Source of the DNA: an uncultured Clostridium sp.
Lineage (GTDB): Bacteria; Bacillota; Clostridia; Lachnospirales; Lachnospiraceae
NCBI GenBank assembly: GCA_946553025.1
Contig: CAMNRM010000024.1
Span: 1 to 64,000, forward strand
Direction of reading: 5' to 3'
DNA length: 64,000 nucleotides
The position numbers and the translations under genes are program-made. This document shows positions 32,481-41,459 of this stretch, piece after piece; positions within the stretch are counted from its first letter, which is position 1, and every line of letters begins with the position of its first letter. A model generated the notes under the pieces. That model was not told the DNA's origin, searched no databases, and worked only from the letters and a program-made list of their open reading frames with translations.

Positions 32481-32540
32481 TACTGCATAGTATTAATTCC
32501 AGTGAAGCTGTACCGGAGTATGACAAAAGAGGGTGTAAAG

Positions 32541-33371
32541 ATGAGAGAACTAACCGTGGAACAAAAGATATGGAAGGGCTTGGGGGTGTTCTGGTATTCC
32601 GTAAGACCCCTTCTTTTTTATCTGTGTTTTCCGGCACTTTTGATGTCCTTTGGTATGCTGCTGTTTGGCGGGCGTAAGGCAGAGGAGGTTTTGGCGGGCA
32701 GCCGTAATTTTTACCACGCCCTGGGGATTGTGCTGACGCTTTTTATCCTTCACCGCCGCAGTAAGAAAAGGGGAAGCTCCATCCTGAAAGATTCGGTGAT
32801 TGACCGGGAGAATCTGGCATGGAAAAGGGTTTTTCTGCTGTTTGGCGCAGGCTTTGGCGGTTCCGTTGTTTTTTCGGCGCTGCTTACGGTATTTCCTTTT
32901 CCGTCCGGCTGGATGGAAGCCTATCACCGTTCGTCCGGCCAGGTGCTTTTGGGGACGGATCAGATGGTTGCCATGCTGTCGGCGGTTGTCCTTGCCCCGG
33001 CGGCGGAGGAAATTATTTTCCGCGGCTATATGCTGGGAAGGCTTCTTACCTGGTTTAACAGCCGCCATGCCGTGCTGCTCTCTTCCCTGATTTTTGCCCT
33101 TTGCCATGTGTCTTTGCTTTGGATGGCGTATGCCTTTTTTCTGGGGCTGATGTTGGGATGGATTTCTGTCCGGGAGGATAATACCCTGTATTCCATTGCC
33201 CTGCACATGGGGTTTAATGCAAGTATCCTTCCCATCCGACTGGTGAATGAAAACGCAGGGCTGAAAGCAGTTTGGTTTGGAAATCATGTCCGTATTGCCC
33301 TTTTGGGACTTCTTTTTGGATTATTGGCCTGGTGGGCGTTTCGGGCATATTTAAGGGAGGAAGTAGGATGA
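32541..33371 (+). CDS. CPBP-family intramembrane metalloprotease
   Basis: 276 residues, about seven membrane helices. Catalytic motifs are APAAEEIIFRGYMLGRL (EExxxR), FALCHVSLLWMAYAFFLGL (FxxxH) and ALHMGFNASI (H-x-x-x-N). Paralogue of the protein at 21600 but shorter. ATG 32541 has GAGGG seven bases upstream. The final codons overlap the VirD4-like start by ATGA, which ties this protease to the secretion genes in translation; it may process or protect a membrane component, but that is inference. Confidence 0.88.
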   Translation: MRELTVEQKIWKGLGVFWYSVRPLLFYLCFPALLMSFGMLLFGGRKAEEVLAGSRNFYHALGIVLTLFILHRRSKKRGSSILKDSVIDRENLAWKRVFLLFGAGFGGSVVFSALLTVFPFPSGWMEAYHRSSGQVLLGTDQMVAMLSAVVLAPAAEEIIFRGYMLGRLLTWFNSRHAVLLSSLIFALCHVSLLWMAYAFFLGLMLGWISVREDNTLYSIALHMGFNASILPIRLVNENAGLKAVWFGNHVRIALLGLLFGLLAWWAFRAYLREEVG

Positions 33372-35461
33372 TGAAAAAAATAGCCGCAGGGCTTTTGGGA
33401 TTTTTGCTGAGTACCTTGCTCCTGGGATTTGGGGGAAGTATTCTGCTGTTTCGGTTTCTGCCCGCATCGCTGGGGATGTATGAAGGGGAGATTGTGGATT
33501 ACAGCCTTTTATTTTACGGGAAAACCTATCTTTTGGGTGCAGCCGTTACGGTTCTTTTGGTTTTAATTTATCTGCTGTTTGCCCGTCCTTCGGCTGCCCG
33601 CGCAAAAAAGCTGATGAAGTCCAAGGCGGAAAATTTTGAAAGCAATCTGGAAAATTCCCGGTTTATGACGGAAAAGGAAAGGGATTTTAATTTCGATCCC
33701 TACCAGTTTACGAAACTGTCCGAATCAAAAAAGGACGGTATTCCCGTGTATGCCAACTTTAATAAAAAGCGAAAAGAACTGGATGTAAACCTTGCCTCGC
33801 CCATGCACGGACTGATTATCGGTGCGACGGGAAGCGGCAAGACAACCACCTTTATCAACCCGATGATTCAAATCCTTGCCCGTTCCGGTGCGGGTTCTTC
33901 CATGATCTGCACCGATCCCAAGGGGGAGCTTTTTCAGCTGCACAGCGGATTATTAAAGGAACGGGGCTATAAGGTTATGGTTTTGGATCTGCGCGATCCT
34001 TACAGCTCCTTCCGCTGGAATCCGCTCACGGATTTATATGAACGGTATCAGCAGTATCTTTCCACCGGGGAGGAAATCTATATCCGCACGGATTCGGCAG
34101 CGGAAAGCGGCCTGGAATTGCTTAACCCTGTGGAAAATTACGGTGAGGAGTGGTACGAGTACGAGGGAAAGGCTTATGCCGTGCGCCGCGAACTTCTGGC
34201 AAAGATAAAAATCGCAAGGCAGAAGATTTTTGACGAGGTGTATGAGGATTTAAACGACTTAATCAGCGTTATCTGCCCGGTGGAATCCCAGGACGACCCG
34301 GTGTGGGAGAAGGGTGCACGTTCCCTGATTATGGCGGTGTGTCTGGCGATGATGGAGGACAGCGAATTTCCTGAACTGGAGATGACGAAGGAGAGGTTTT
34401 GCTTTTATAACATCAATAAAGCCATCGGCAATTCAGATAATGACTACGAAGCCCTGCGGAATTTCTTTAAGGGGCGCTCACCCGTATCGAAGGCAGTGGG
34501 CCTGTCCAAGCAGGTATTGTCGGCGGCGGAAAGCACGATGGCAAGCTATATGTCCATCGCTTTTGATAAGCTTTCCATGTTTAACGACGAGGGGCTTTGC
34601 TCCCTGACCTCGGCGACCGATATCGACCCGGTGCAGTTTGCCATGGAGCCGACCGCGCTTTTTCTGAAGATACCGGACGAGAAGGATACCCGGCACGCAC
34701 TGGCGGCGGTATTTATTCTCTGTATCTATAAGGCGCTGATTAAGGTGGCATCCTCCCGCGAGGACTTAAGCCTTCCGCGGAATGTTTATTTTATCCTGGA
34801 TGAGTTTGGAAATATGCCCAAGATTGATAAGTTTGACAAGATGATTACCGTGGGACGCTCAAGAAAAATCTGGTTTAATATGGTGGTGCAGTCCTATGCC
34901 CAGTTAGATAATGTCTATGGGGATAAGGTGTCGAACATTATCAAGAGCAACTGCGGGATGAAGATGTTTATCGGATCGAATGATATCGAAACCTGTGAGG
35001 AGTTTTCCAAACTCTGCGGCAATATGACGGTTTCTACGTCAAGCATTTCCTCCTCGACGGGCGATAAGCAGGGAAATATCAATGTTTCCAGCCAGCTCCA
35101 GACCCGACCGCTGATTTATCCTTCTGAACTGCAGAAGCTGAATAATAAGACGGACACGGGCAATGCCATTATCGTTACCTTCGGCAACTACCCGCTGAAA
35201 ACCAAATTTACGCCAAGCTACCGCTGTCCGCTGTACCAGATGGGGACGATGGATTTATCTGAGGTGCGGATGAACGCCTTCTTCGGCGATGAGATTTATT
35301 ATGATCTGGAAGAGCGAAATTACATTATCGCTTCGATGGAGGAAGCGGAGTCCGGGGTGCAGGAAGAGGAAGAGCCGGGGGTGTACGGGCAGGAAACCGG
35401 AGATAACGAAGTACAGGAAGAAGAAATGATGGAACAGGAACTACAGGAGGAGGGCGCATGA
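33368..35461 (+). CDS. Type IV secretion coupling ATPase (VirD4/TraG family)
   Basis: 697 residues. Two N-terminal transmembrane helices (about 1-30 and 50-75), then Walker A GLIIGATGSGKTTTFINP near residue 150, SSMICTDPKGELF, RDPYSSFRWNPL, Walker B VYFILDEFGNMPKIDKF, TVGRSRKIWFNMVVQSYAQL and NCGMKMFIGSNDIETC, all VirD4/TraG signatures. A long insert (about 240-300) and an acidic tail are present. Coupling proteins recruit substrates, DNA or protein, to the channel. No relaxase gene follows, so the substrate may be protein. ATG 33368 overlaps the CPBP gene by ATGA, and the end overlaps the next gene by ATGA. ATG 33371 is equally possible. Confidence 0.92.
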   Translation: MMKKIAAGLLGFLLSTLLLGFGGSILLFRFLPASLGMYEGEIVDYSLLFYGKTYLLGAAVTVLLVLIYLLFARPSAARAKKLMKSKAENFESNLENSRFMTEKERDFNFDPYQFTKLSESKKDGIPVYANFNKKRKELDVNLASPMHGLIIGATGSGKTTTFINPMIQILARSGAGSSMICTDPKGELFQLHSGLLKERGYKVMVLDLRDPYSSFRWNPLTDLYERYQQYLSTGEEIYIRTDSAAESGLELLNPVENYGEEWYEYEGKAYAVRRELLAKIKIARQKIFDEVYEDLNDLISVICPVESQDDPVWEKGARSLIMAVCLAMMEDSEFPELEMTKERFCFYNINKAIGNSDNDYEALRNFFKGRSPVSKAVGLSKQVLSAAESTMASYMSIAFDKLSMFNDEGLCSLTSATDIDPVQFAMEPTALFLKIPDEKDTRHALAAVFILCIYKALIKVASSREDLSLPRNVYFILDEFGNMPKIDKFDKMITVGRSRKIWFNMVVQSYAQLDNVYGDKVSNIIKSNCGMKMFIGSNDIETCEEFSKLCGNMTVSTSSISSSTGDKQGNINVSSQLQTRPLIYPSELQKLNNKTDTGNAIIVTFGNYPLKTKFTPSYRCPLYQMGTMDLSEVRMNAFFGDEIYYDLEERNYIIASMEEAESGVQEEEEPGVYGQETGDNEVQEEEMMEQELQEEGA

Positions 35462-37314
35462 AAAGAAGAAGGAAGGGCATAACTCCTCTGAAGAGCATTA
35501 GGGGCTGGATAAAGGTATCCGTTCTGGCGGCGGTTCTGACGATGCAGACAGTCCTTGGGGGAATGGTAAGCCATGCGGTGGTATATGTCTATGAGGACGA
35601 CGGAGAAGAGGATGCCTGGCTTCCGTTTGGTCAAAACAGTACTTCGGGAAACAGCACAGGAAGCAGCGGTACAGGCCGAAGCACAGGAGGTACCGGTACG
35701 AGCCGAAGTACAGAAAGCACCGGTACAGGATACCGAAGTACAAGGGATGTGGAGATTGGGCCAAACAGCGGGACGGACGGCTGGGATGAGATAGAAACCA
35801 ACAGTGTTATCCTGGATGAACCTTTAGTGAACCAGGTTACGCTGAAGGAGCAGTATCACGAGGATTACCAGGTGTATGAGGAATCCATAGCGGATGTGTT
35901 TTTCTTCTATTCTAATGTGGGCAACGGCGGGATCACCCATGAGAGCGTTTTTTTGGATATTCCGCAGAATTTAAGCTATACCATTGAAATGAACGGTGTC
36001 CCCTGGGACTACATACCCGGTCAGCCAATCAGCGATTATGGAACCTATGTGGTTCGGCTGACAGGAATTGAGGATGAAAATGTACCGCTTTATGAGCAGA
36101 AGGAATATCAGGCGGTGTTCCGTTTCCGCATTCAGCAAAAGCCGCCCAAGGAAACGGAGGAAAGCCGGGAGGTGGCTGTGGAAGCCGGAGCGCCCGCGGG
36201 GATGGAATGGCAGTCCTATACCTATGACGGAAGGCCATTAGAGGAGGAATCCGAAGAAGGGCAGGATGTTTTCCGGGTTAGCGGGGCAGCAAATGGTCAG
36301 AGTGAAGAATCAAAAGAGGAATCGGGGGAGAGTTTAGAAGATAATACGGCAGCTTCCGGCAGCCGGGAAGGGTTGGAAGAAAACGAAGAAGACTTGGCAG
36401 GAAATGAAGAAGGTCTGGCAGGAAATAAAGAGAGCCTGGGGAATGAAGAACTGGCAGAGGGAGCACAGGATGGAAACGATAGCCAGAACGGCAGGAATGA
36501 GGAATCCGGCGAAGGCGGCAAAGCAGAGCCAGGAAGCATAAATAACGGCTTTATTTCCCGCATGCAGGATTATGATGCCGCTTCAAAACGTTATCATGTT
36601 ACCTTTTCCGACGGGCTGGAGCTGGTTTCCAATGTCCCGGAGGGCTATATCGGATCGGATGCCGTGGAGGTAAGTGTTTCTCCTGCCGGCAGGGAAAGCC
36701 TGGTGCTTTACCGCGATGATGAGCCGATCGATTATGTCCATGGCGACAGTCTTACTGAGCCGGGGCATTACCGCCTGGAAGTGAATGGGCAGCCGTGGTC
36801 GTGTACCATCGCTTCTTATCTAAAGGAGGCCAGTGTATTTGCGGCTCCTGCGGGTCTGCGTTTTACCTCTGCTGTGCTGAACGGGGAGCCTTTGGAACTT
36901 TCCTCCGACCGCTATGTATGGCTGGAGGAGGACGGCGCTTATCAGTTTGTGCTGGAGGGAGAAAACGGTGCAGTGCTCCAAACCGGTCTGGCAAAGGACA
37001 GCGAGCCGCCGCAGGTTGAGGTAAAGCTAAAGGGCGGGAACGCGACGATTCAGTATTTATCGGAGGATATTGAAGAAATCCTTCTGGAAAGGGATGGGGA
37101 AGCCGTCGAAGGCTTTTCCGGTTATTCGGTCAGCCAGCCGGGCAGCTACCGTCTTGTGGTCAGGGATAAGGCGGGCAATGAAGCGGAAGCTAAGTTTTCC
37201 TTAAGCTACCGGGTCAACCGGTACGGTATCATTGCCGTTGTGCTGCTTATCCTGCTGGCTGCGGGAGGCGTTGCTTTTGTGGTTCATACGAAACGTTCGG
37301 TGAGGATACGCTAG
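35458..37314 (+). CDS. Exported, C-terminally membrane-anchored protein of the secretion locus
   Basis: 618 residues. Signal-type N-terminus (RGWIKVSVLAAVLTMQTVL), then a Gly/Ser/Thr-rich linker (about 60-95), a beta-rich domain (ESVFLDIPQNLSYTIEMNG, GTYVVRLTG), an acidic Glu/Gly/Asn-rich linker (about 265-355), and beta domains with GHYRLEVNGQPW and GSYRLVVRDKAGNEA, of the RDxAGN Ig-like type. A C-terminal helix (YGIIAVVLLILLAAGGVAFVV) and Arg/Lys tail anchor it. Same plan as the protein at 45381. A structural or adhesin role on the outside of the channel is plausible. Overlaps VirD4 by ATGA. No known family recognised. Confidence 0.75.
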   Translation: MKRRRKGITPLKSIRGWIKVSVLAAVLTMQTVLGGMVSHAVVYVYEDDGEEDAWLPFGQNSTSGNSTGSSGTGRSTGGTGTSRSTESTGTGYRSTRDVEIGPNSGTDGWDEIETNSVILDEPLVNQVTLKEQYHEDYQVYEESIADVFFFYSNVGNGGITHESVFLDIPQNLSYTIEMNGVPWDYIPGQPISDYGTYVVRLTGIEDENVPLYEQKEYQAVFRFRIQQKPPKETEESREVAVEAGAPAGMEWQSYTYDGRPLEEESEEGQDVFRVSGAANGQSEESKEESGESLEDNTAASGSREGLEENEEDLAGNEEGLAGNKESLGNEELAEGAQDGNDSQNGRNEESGEGGKAEPGSINNGFISRMQDYDAASKRYHVTFSDGLELVSNVPEGYIGSDAVEVSVSPAGRESLVLYRDDEPIDYVHGDSLTEPGHYRLEVNGQPWSCTIASYLKEASVFAAPAGLRFTSAVLNGEPLELSSDRYVWLEEDGAYQFVLEGENGAVLQTGLAKDSEPPQVEVKLKGGNATIQYLSEDIEEILLERDGEAVEGFSGYSVSQPGSYRLVVRDKAGNEAEAKFSLSYRVNRYGIIAVVLLILLAAGGVAFVVHTKRSVRIR

Positions 37315-37351
37315 GGCGTGTTTGAAAATGCATTCCCGCCATCTGCACGCC
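37315..37351. repeat. Short inverted repeat before the first VirB6-like gene
   Basis: GGCGTG (37315-37320) and CACGCC (37346-37351) bracket 25 bases containing GCATTCCCGC. A related but unpaired ATGCATTCCCGG occurs at 28750. Might be a hairpin or a dispersed repeat. Confidence 0.4.
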
Positions 37352-37397
37352 CAGATCCGTTCGGTGAGAATCATGTTAGAAGAAGGGAGGTAGATTC

Positions 37398-38783
37398 ATG
37401 GAACTTGTGGCGGGTGTCAGCTTTGTCGAGCTGCTCAGTACGGTGTTCAGCACCCTTTTTTCCCAGGTGCTTGCGCCCGTTCTTACCAAAATCCTGCACA
37501 TGTACATCGAATATGTCCTCACGATTTTTTGGGCATTTTGGAGCGAGTGGCTTCTTGGACTGTTTATCGCCCTGTGTTCGCTGGTGGATTTTGCGGAGAA
37601 TATCTTTAATATTTTTGCCGGAATCAGTCCGGTGTACGTGAATGAGCAGAAAACCTACCTTCTGGATGCCTTTTTTCAGATGGAAAAGGTGTCTGCCGCA
37701 TTCACCTCTATCACGGTGATGGCGGTGGCCATTTCCTTTATCTTTACCATATTTAAAACGGCAAAATCCATCTCGGATATGGCGATGGAGGATAGAAACC
37801 CAATCAGCAAGGTGCTTGCAAACGGGATGAAGGCGGCAGTGACTTTTATGCTGATTCCCTTTCTCTGCATTGCCATGCTGCAGCTTTCCTCCATTGTAAC
37901 CAGCCAGGCGGTGGCGGCGTTTGCCGCCGGGCAGGGCGGAAACTCCTCCGTCGGATGCATTATCTTTTTGTCCGCCAGTATGGATGCCGATAAGGAAACC
38001 TCATCACCAAGAAATATTTTGGATCTGTCATCTCCACAGGCGCAGGGGGGAAGTACACACACGCTGACGGATGGCGTGCGCCTTTCTTATCTGGAGGGGA
38101 AGAAGGATTACCATAAGCTTTCGGTCGTAAAAAAGGATTTTTATGCGAGCAATTTTAATTATGTCGAGGGCTTTGTCAGTGCTGTTCTTCTTCTGCTGAT
38201 TTTACTGGGCGCGGTGATGGTCTTTATCCGCAGAATATTTGAACTTTTGCTTTTATATTTGGTATCGCCGTTTTTTGTTTCCACGATCCCCTTAGACGAC
38301 GGGGTTATGTTTAAAAAATGGCGGGAACTGTTTATCGCCAAGTTTTTTTCGGGCTTTGGCATTATCTTTTCCATGCGTTTTTACCTGTTAATTATTCCTG
38401 CCATAGCAAACAGTAATCTCTGTCTTTATGATGCCAAGCTGCCTAATGCGGCGGTGATTAACAGCGTGCTGAAGATGTTTTTGATTATCGGCGGGGCATG
38501 GGCGGTGTATAAGAGCCAGCATTTGATTATGCAGATCTTAAACCCGGAGGCAGCTTCTGCGGACGAACAGGCCAGTGCACTGATGAAGGGAATTATCGTC
38601 GGATCGGCTTCGACCGCCGCCAGTATGGCGATGTCTGCGGCAAGCGGCGGGGCAACCACGGCGATGGGTGCGCTGGGAGGGGGAGGAAATCCTCTTGGTA
38701 TGCTGGGGTCAGCACTTAAGGACAGCGGAGGTTCAAAAGGTTCGGGTGATGACGATAAGCAGAAATACACAGGAAAGAGGTAA
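37398..38783 (+). CDS. VirB6/TrbL-like polytopic membrane protein, copy 1
   Basis: 461 residues. Start ATG with GGGAGG upstream. Long amphipathic N-terminus (LLSTVFSTLFSQVLAPVLTK), then about seven membrane segments, a 70-residue extracellular loop with SSVGCIIFLSASMDADKE, and RRIFELLLLYLVSPFFVSTIPLDDG before KKWRELFIAKFFSGFG. These match the inner-membrane channel protein of Gram-positive type IV systems. The tail is Gly/Ala-rich and ends in Lys/Asp residues. It shares the last two blocks closely with the following gene, so the pair arose by duplication. Confidence 0.82.
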   Translation: MELVAGVSFVELLSTVFSTLFSQVLAPVLTKILHMYIEYVLTIFWAFWSEWLLGLFIALCSLVDFAENIFNIFAGISPVYVNEQKTYLLDAFFQMEKVSAAFTSITVMAVAISFIFTIFKTAKSISDMAMEDRNPISKVLANGMKAAVTFMLIPFLCIAMLQLSSIVTSQAVAAFAAGQGGNSSVGCIIFLSASMDADKETSSPRNILDLSSPQAQGGSTHTLTDGVRLSYLEGKKDYHKLSVVKKDFYASNFNYVEGFVSAVLLLLILLGAVMVFIRRIFELLLLYLVSPFFVSTIPLDDGVMFKKWRELFIAKFFSGFGIIFSMRFYLLIIPAIANSNLCLYDAKLPNAAVINSVLKMFLIIGGAWAVYKSQHLIMQILNPEAASADEQASALMKGIIVGSASTAASMAMSAASGGATTAMGALGGGGNPLGMLGSALKDSGGSKGSGDDDKQKYTGKR

Positions 38784-38822
38784 TAAAACCGGAAGGCTTA
38801 ACCGGTGCAGGGAGGTGAAATA

Positions 38823-41459
38823 TTGGAATATGCATATTTGGGATTGTTCCAGAAGGTATTTGAATGGGTGTTAAGCAAGATCCTAGATCCGGTGATCCGC
38901 TTTGTGTCCAATCTTCTGACCACCGTGTTATCCTGGCTTTTTGAGGAGGTTTTAGCGCCGATTCTTTTTCCGGTGTTAAAGGATGCGTTACAGTTTTTTG
39001 TCGATCTGTGGATGCTGATCTACAGCCGTTTTATTTACTTATTATTCAGCGGGATTTTAAAGCTGATTGACTATCTGGAAAAGGCTTTCGATGTCTTTAT
39101 CGGTCTGGAAGATGTCACCTACACGGTGGAGGGTCATGAGATTTCGGGGACGCTGGTGGAGGTTTTAATGCAGCAGAAGGCGGTCAGCACGGCATTTTGG
39201 GCGCTGACGCTTGGGGCGCTCGGCCTGTCGCTTTTGCTCACCATCTATGCCACAGCCAAGTCTGCCTTTGACCTGGATTTTGAGAACAAGCGCCCGGTTT
39301 CTAAGGTGCTGGCGGCGATGATGAAAACATTTATCCAGTTTTTTACCGTGCCGTTCTTTGTCTTTTTCCTGTTAAAGCTTTCCGCAGTTATTTTAAAGGG
39401 AATCACCGGCGTCCTGGGCTTTGGCGGGGAAACGACGCTTGGGAGAATCGTTTTTGTCATTGCCTCCCTGGATGCATCGAAAACCGAGGGCTATAATATC
39501 TCAAATCCGGGGGAGGGAATCAAAATCGGCGTTACCGACGCGGAGCGTGCGCCTTTTTACAATATTAGCGGAACGGGCTTAAAGGACTACGGGAGATTAA
39601 TGGATGTGGATGAAGCCTTCTACCTGCAGGATTTTGATTATCTGATAGGGTTTATCGCGGCAATTTTTCTTCTGTTTACCATCGGCATCTGCCTGATTAT
39701 CTTTGTGCAGAGGGTGTTTGAAATCTGCCTGTTATACCTGGCATCCCCTTATTTTGTCTGTATGATTCCCTTAGACGACGGGGAAAAATTCTCCCGGTGG
39801 AGGGAGATGTTTGTCGGCAAATGCTTTACCGGCTTTGGTTCGGTGGTTGGGATGCGCCTGTTTTTGATGATCTGTCCCATAATTATGGGGAACGACATCA
39901 CCTTCGGCAATGAAGCCAGCCCGGAAATGACCTATATGATAAAGCTGTTTTTTATCGCCGGAGGTGCATGGGCCGTCTATAAATCCGGCCCGATGATTAC
40001 TTCCTTAATCAGCAGCCAGGCGGGTTCGTCCGAGGCCAGCACCGCGGCAACCGTCGGCGGTATGCTCTATGCCTACACTGCAGGAAAAATGATCTCCAAG
40101 GGTCAGCAGCTTCTTCGCTCGCCGCTTGGAGGAACGACAAGGGAAAAGCAGGATAAAGAAGGCCAGGGCGGGAAAAACGATCAAAAGAGCAAGTTTGACG
40201 GAAAAGGAAGGAAGAATCCTGCGGCTTCCCGGGGGATTCCGGGGCGGGCAGGAGCGGGAGGCTGGCGTCCAGGTTATGCAGGTTATGGTCGTCCGGGCTA
40301 TCCGGGTTATGGTCGTGCAGGTTATGGGATGTCTGGTTACGGTCGTCCGGGCTATCCGGGTTATGGTCGTGCAGGTTACGGAATGCCTGGTTACGGTCGT
40401 CCCGGCTATCCGGGTCTGGGCCGTCCGGGCTATGGTCGTCCGGGTGCATGGCCTAATCCAAGGCTGGGACAGGGAAGACCAGGAGCAGCATCGGCAAAGC
40501 CGGGGGCAGCATCCGATCCGTGGGAGAGTCAGGCAAGTTCCGGCGGCACATCCTCAAAGATTGCAGAGGAGAAGAAAGGCTCCGCATCAGCCGCCAGGGC
40601 AGGAAGGGCAAGAGCCTTATCGGCTCCTCCGGCACCGGGAAGAGGGCTTGTCCGACCGCAGGCTGGAATGCAGCGGCCGGGAGCACAGAGGGCGCCATAC
40701 AGACCGGGAATGCAGAGGAGAAGCCCTTATGCTTATTACCGAAGTCCCTATGGCTACGGCTACTACCGGGGGCCTTATGGACGCAGACCTATGGTGCCGG
40801 GGCGTCCGGGAGCATCGCAGACTCCGGGCACCGCATCAGCTCCGGGTACGTATGCGCCGCCTTCCGTGGATAGATTTGCAGCGGCAGCCGCCCGGGGAGG
40901 AAAAACAGCACCGGCAGCACCGGGCAGATATGCACCGCAGGCTCCGGGTACGTATGCGCCGCCTTCGGTGGATGTATTTGCAGCGGCAGCCGCCCGGGGA
41001 GGAAAGGCGGCAAGACCTTACCAAATGGGGATGGCCTACCCCTACGGAAGTCCCTACGGCAGCTATCGGATGAACTGGCGCGGCTGCGGCTATACCTTTA
41101 ATCCGGCGGGAAGTGCGGTTTCCCGCAGCTTTCCGGGAAGTGCCGTAAGAAGCGGGGCAGAGATTATCCGTTCCGGGCCGTCAGGCTCTGCGTCAGGTTC
41201 GCAGACTTTAAGTTCCTACCAGGGACTAAGCGATCTGGATGCAGGGAGTGCAGGCAGCAGCGGCGGAGTATCGGGAAGCGGGGCAGGATCGACAAACGCC
41301 CAAATCGGAGGAAATGAACGCCGTTACCAGGTTTCTGCTGCCGTCCGCGGAGTTTCTTCTCCGGGCGCACAGGTGAAGTATTCGGATATCGGCATCCGGG
41401 GCATTTCCCATAACGGCGGTGCGGGAGGACGACAGTTTACCAGGAGGAATTCACGATGA
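38823..41459 (+). CDS. VirB6/TrbL-like polytopic membrane protein, copy 2, with Gly-Tyr-Pro repeat tail
   Basis: 878 residues. The first 420 align by eye with the preceding gene: FEICLLYLASPYFVCMIPLDDG, SRWREMFVGKCFTGFG and AGGAWAVYKSGPMITSL. The remaining 450 are low complexity: GRPGYPGYGRAGYGM repeats (about 490-545), Ala/Pro/Arg-rich linkers, two copies of APGTYAPPSVD..FAAAAARGG, and a Ser/Gly end. Such a tail is unusual for VirB6; C-terminal extensions in extended VirB6 proteins project out of the membrane. Start is TTG 38823 with GGGAGGTG ahead; a GTG 18 bases before lies inside that site. Overlaps VirB4 by ATGA. Confidence 0.82.
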   Translation: MEYAYLGLFQKVFEWVLSKILDPVIRFVSNLLTTVLSWLFEEVLAPILFPVLKDALQFFVDLWMLIYSRFIYLLFSGILKLIDYLEKAFDVFIGLEDVTYTVEGHEISGTLVEVLMQQKAVSTAFWALTLGALGLSLLLTIYATAKSAFDLDFENKRPVSKVLAAMMKTFIQFFTVPFFVFFLLKLSAVILKGITGVLGFGGETTLGRIVFVIASLDASKTEGYNISNPGEGIKIGVTDAERAPFYNISGTGLKDYGRLMDVDEAFYLQDFDYLIGFIAAIFLLFTIGICLIIFVQRVFEICLLYLASPYFVCMIPLDDGEKFSRWREMFVGKCFTGFGSVVGMRLFLMICPIIMGNDITFGNEASPEMTYMIKLFFIAGGAWAVYKSGPMITSLISSQAGSSEASTAATVGGMLYAYTAGKMISKGQQLLRSPLGGTTREKQDKEGQGGKNDQKSKFDGKGRKNPAASRGIPGRAGAGGWRPGYAGYGRPGYPGYGRAGYGMSGYGRPGYPGYGRAGYGMPGYGRPGYPGLGRPGYGRPGAWPNPRLGQGRPGAASAKPGAASDPWESQASSGGTSSKIAEEKKGSASAARAGRARALSAPPAPGRGLVRPQAGMQRPGAQRAPYRPGMQRRSPYAYYRSPYGYGYYRGPYGRRPMVPGRPGASQTPGTASAPGTYAPPSVDRFAAAAARGGKTAPAAPGRYAPQAPGTYAPPSVDVFAAAAARGGKAARPYQMGMAYPYGSPYGSYRMNWRGCGYTFNPAGSAVSRSFPGSAVRSGAEIIRSGPSGSASGSQTLSSYQGLSDLDAGSAGSSGGVSGSGAGSTNAQIGGNERRYQVSAAVRGVSSPGAQVKYSDIGIRGISHNGGAGGRQFTRRNSR
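40287..40448 (+). repeat. 54-bp coding minisatellite
   Basis: Units start at 40287, 40341 and 40395, each beginning GGTCGTCC(G/C)GGCTATCCGGG. The first two are almost identical; the third decays after 20 bases. Encodes GRPGYPGYGRAGYGMSGY. Confidence 0.85.

Noticed and set aside
32550-33287. Minus-strand ORF opposite the CPBP protease
   Set aside because: His/Gln/Arg-rich antisense composition and no ribosome site, against clear EExxxR motifs on the plus strand.
40126-41073. Arg/Gln/His-rich plus-strand ORF inside the second VirB6-like gene
   Set aside because: It is the shifted frame of the Gly/Pro/Tyr repeats and does not interrupt the continuous gene frame.
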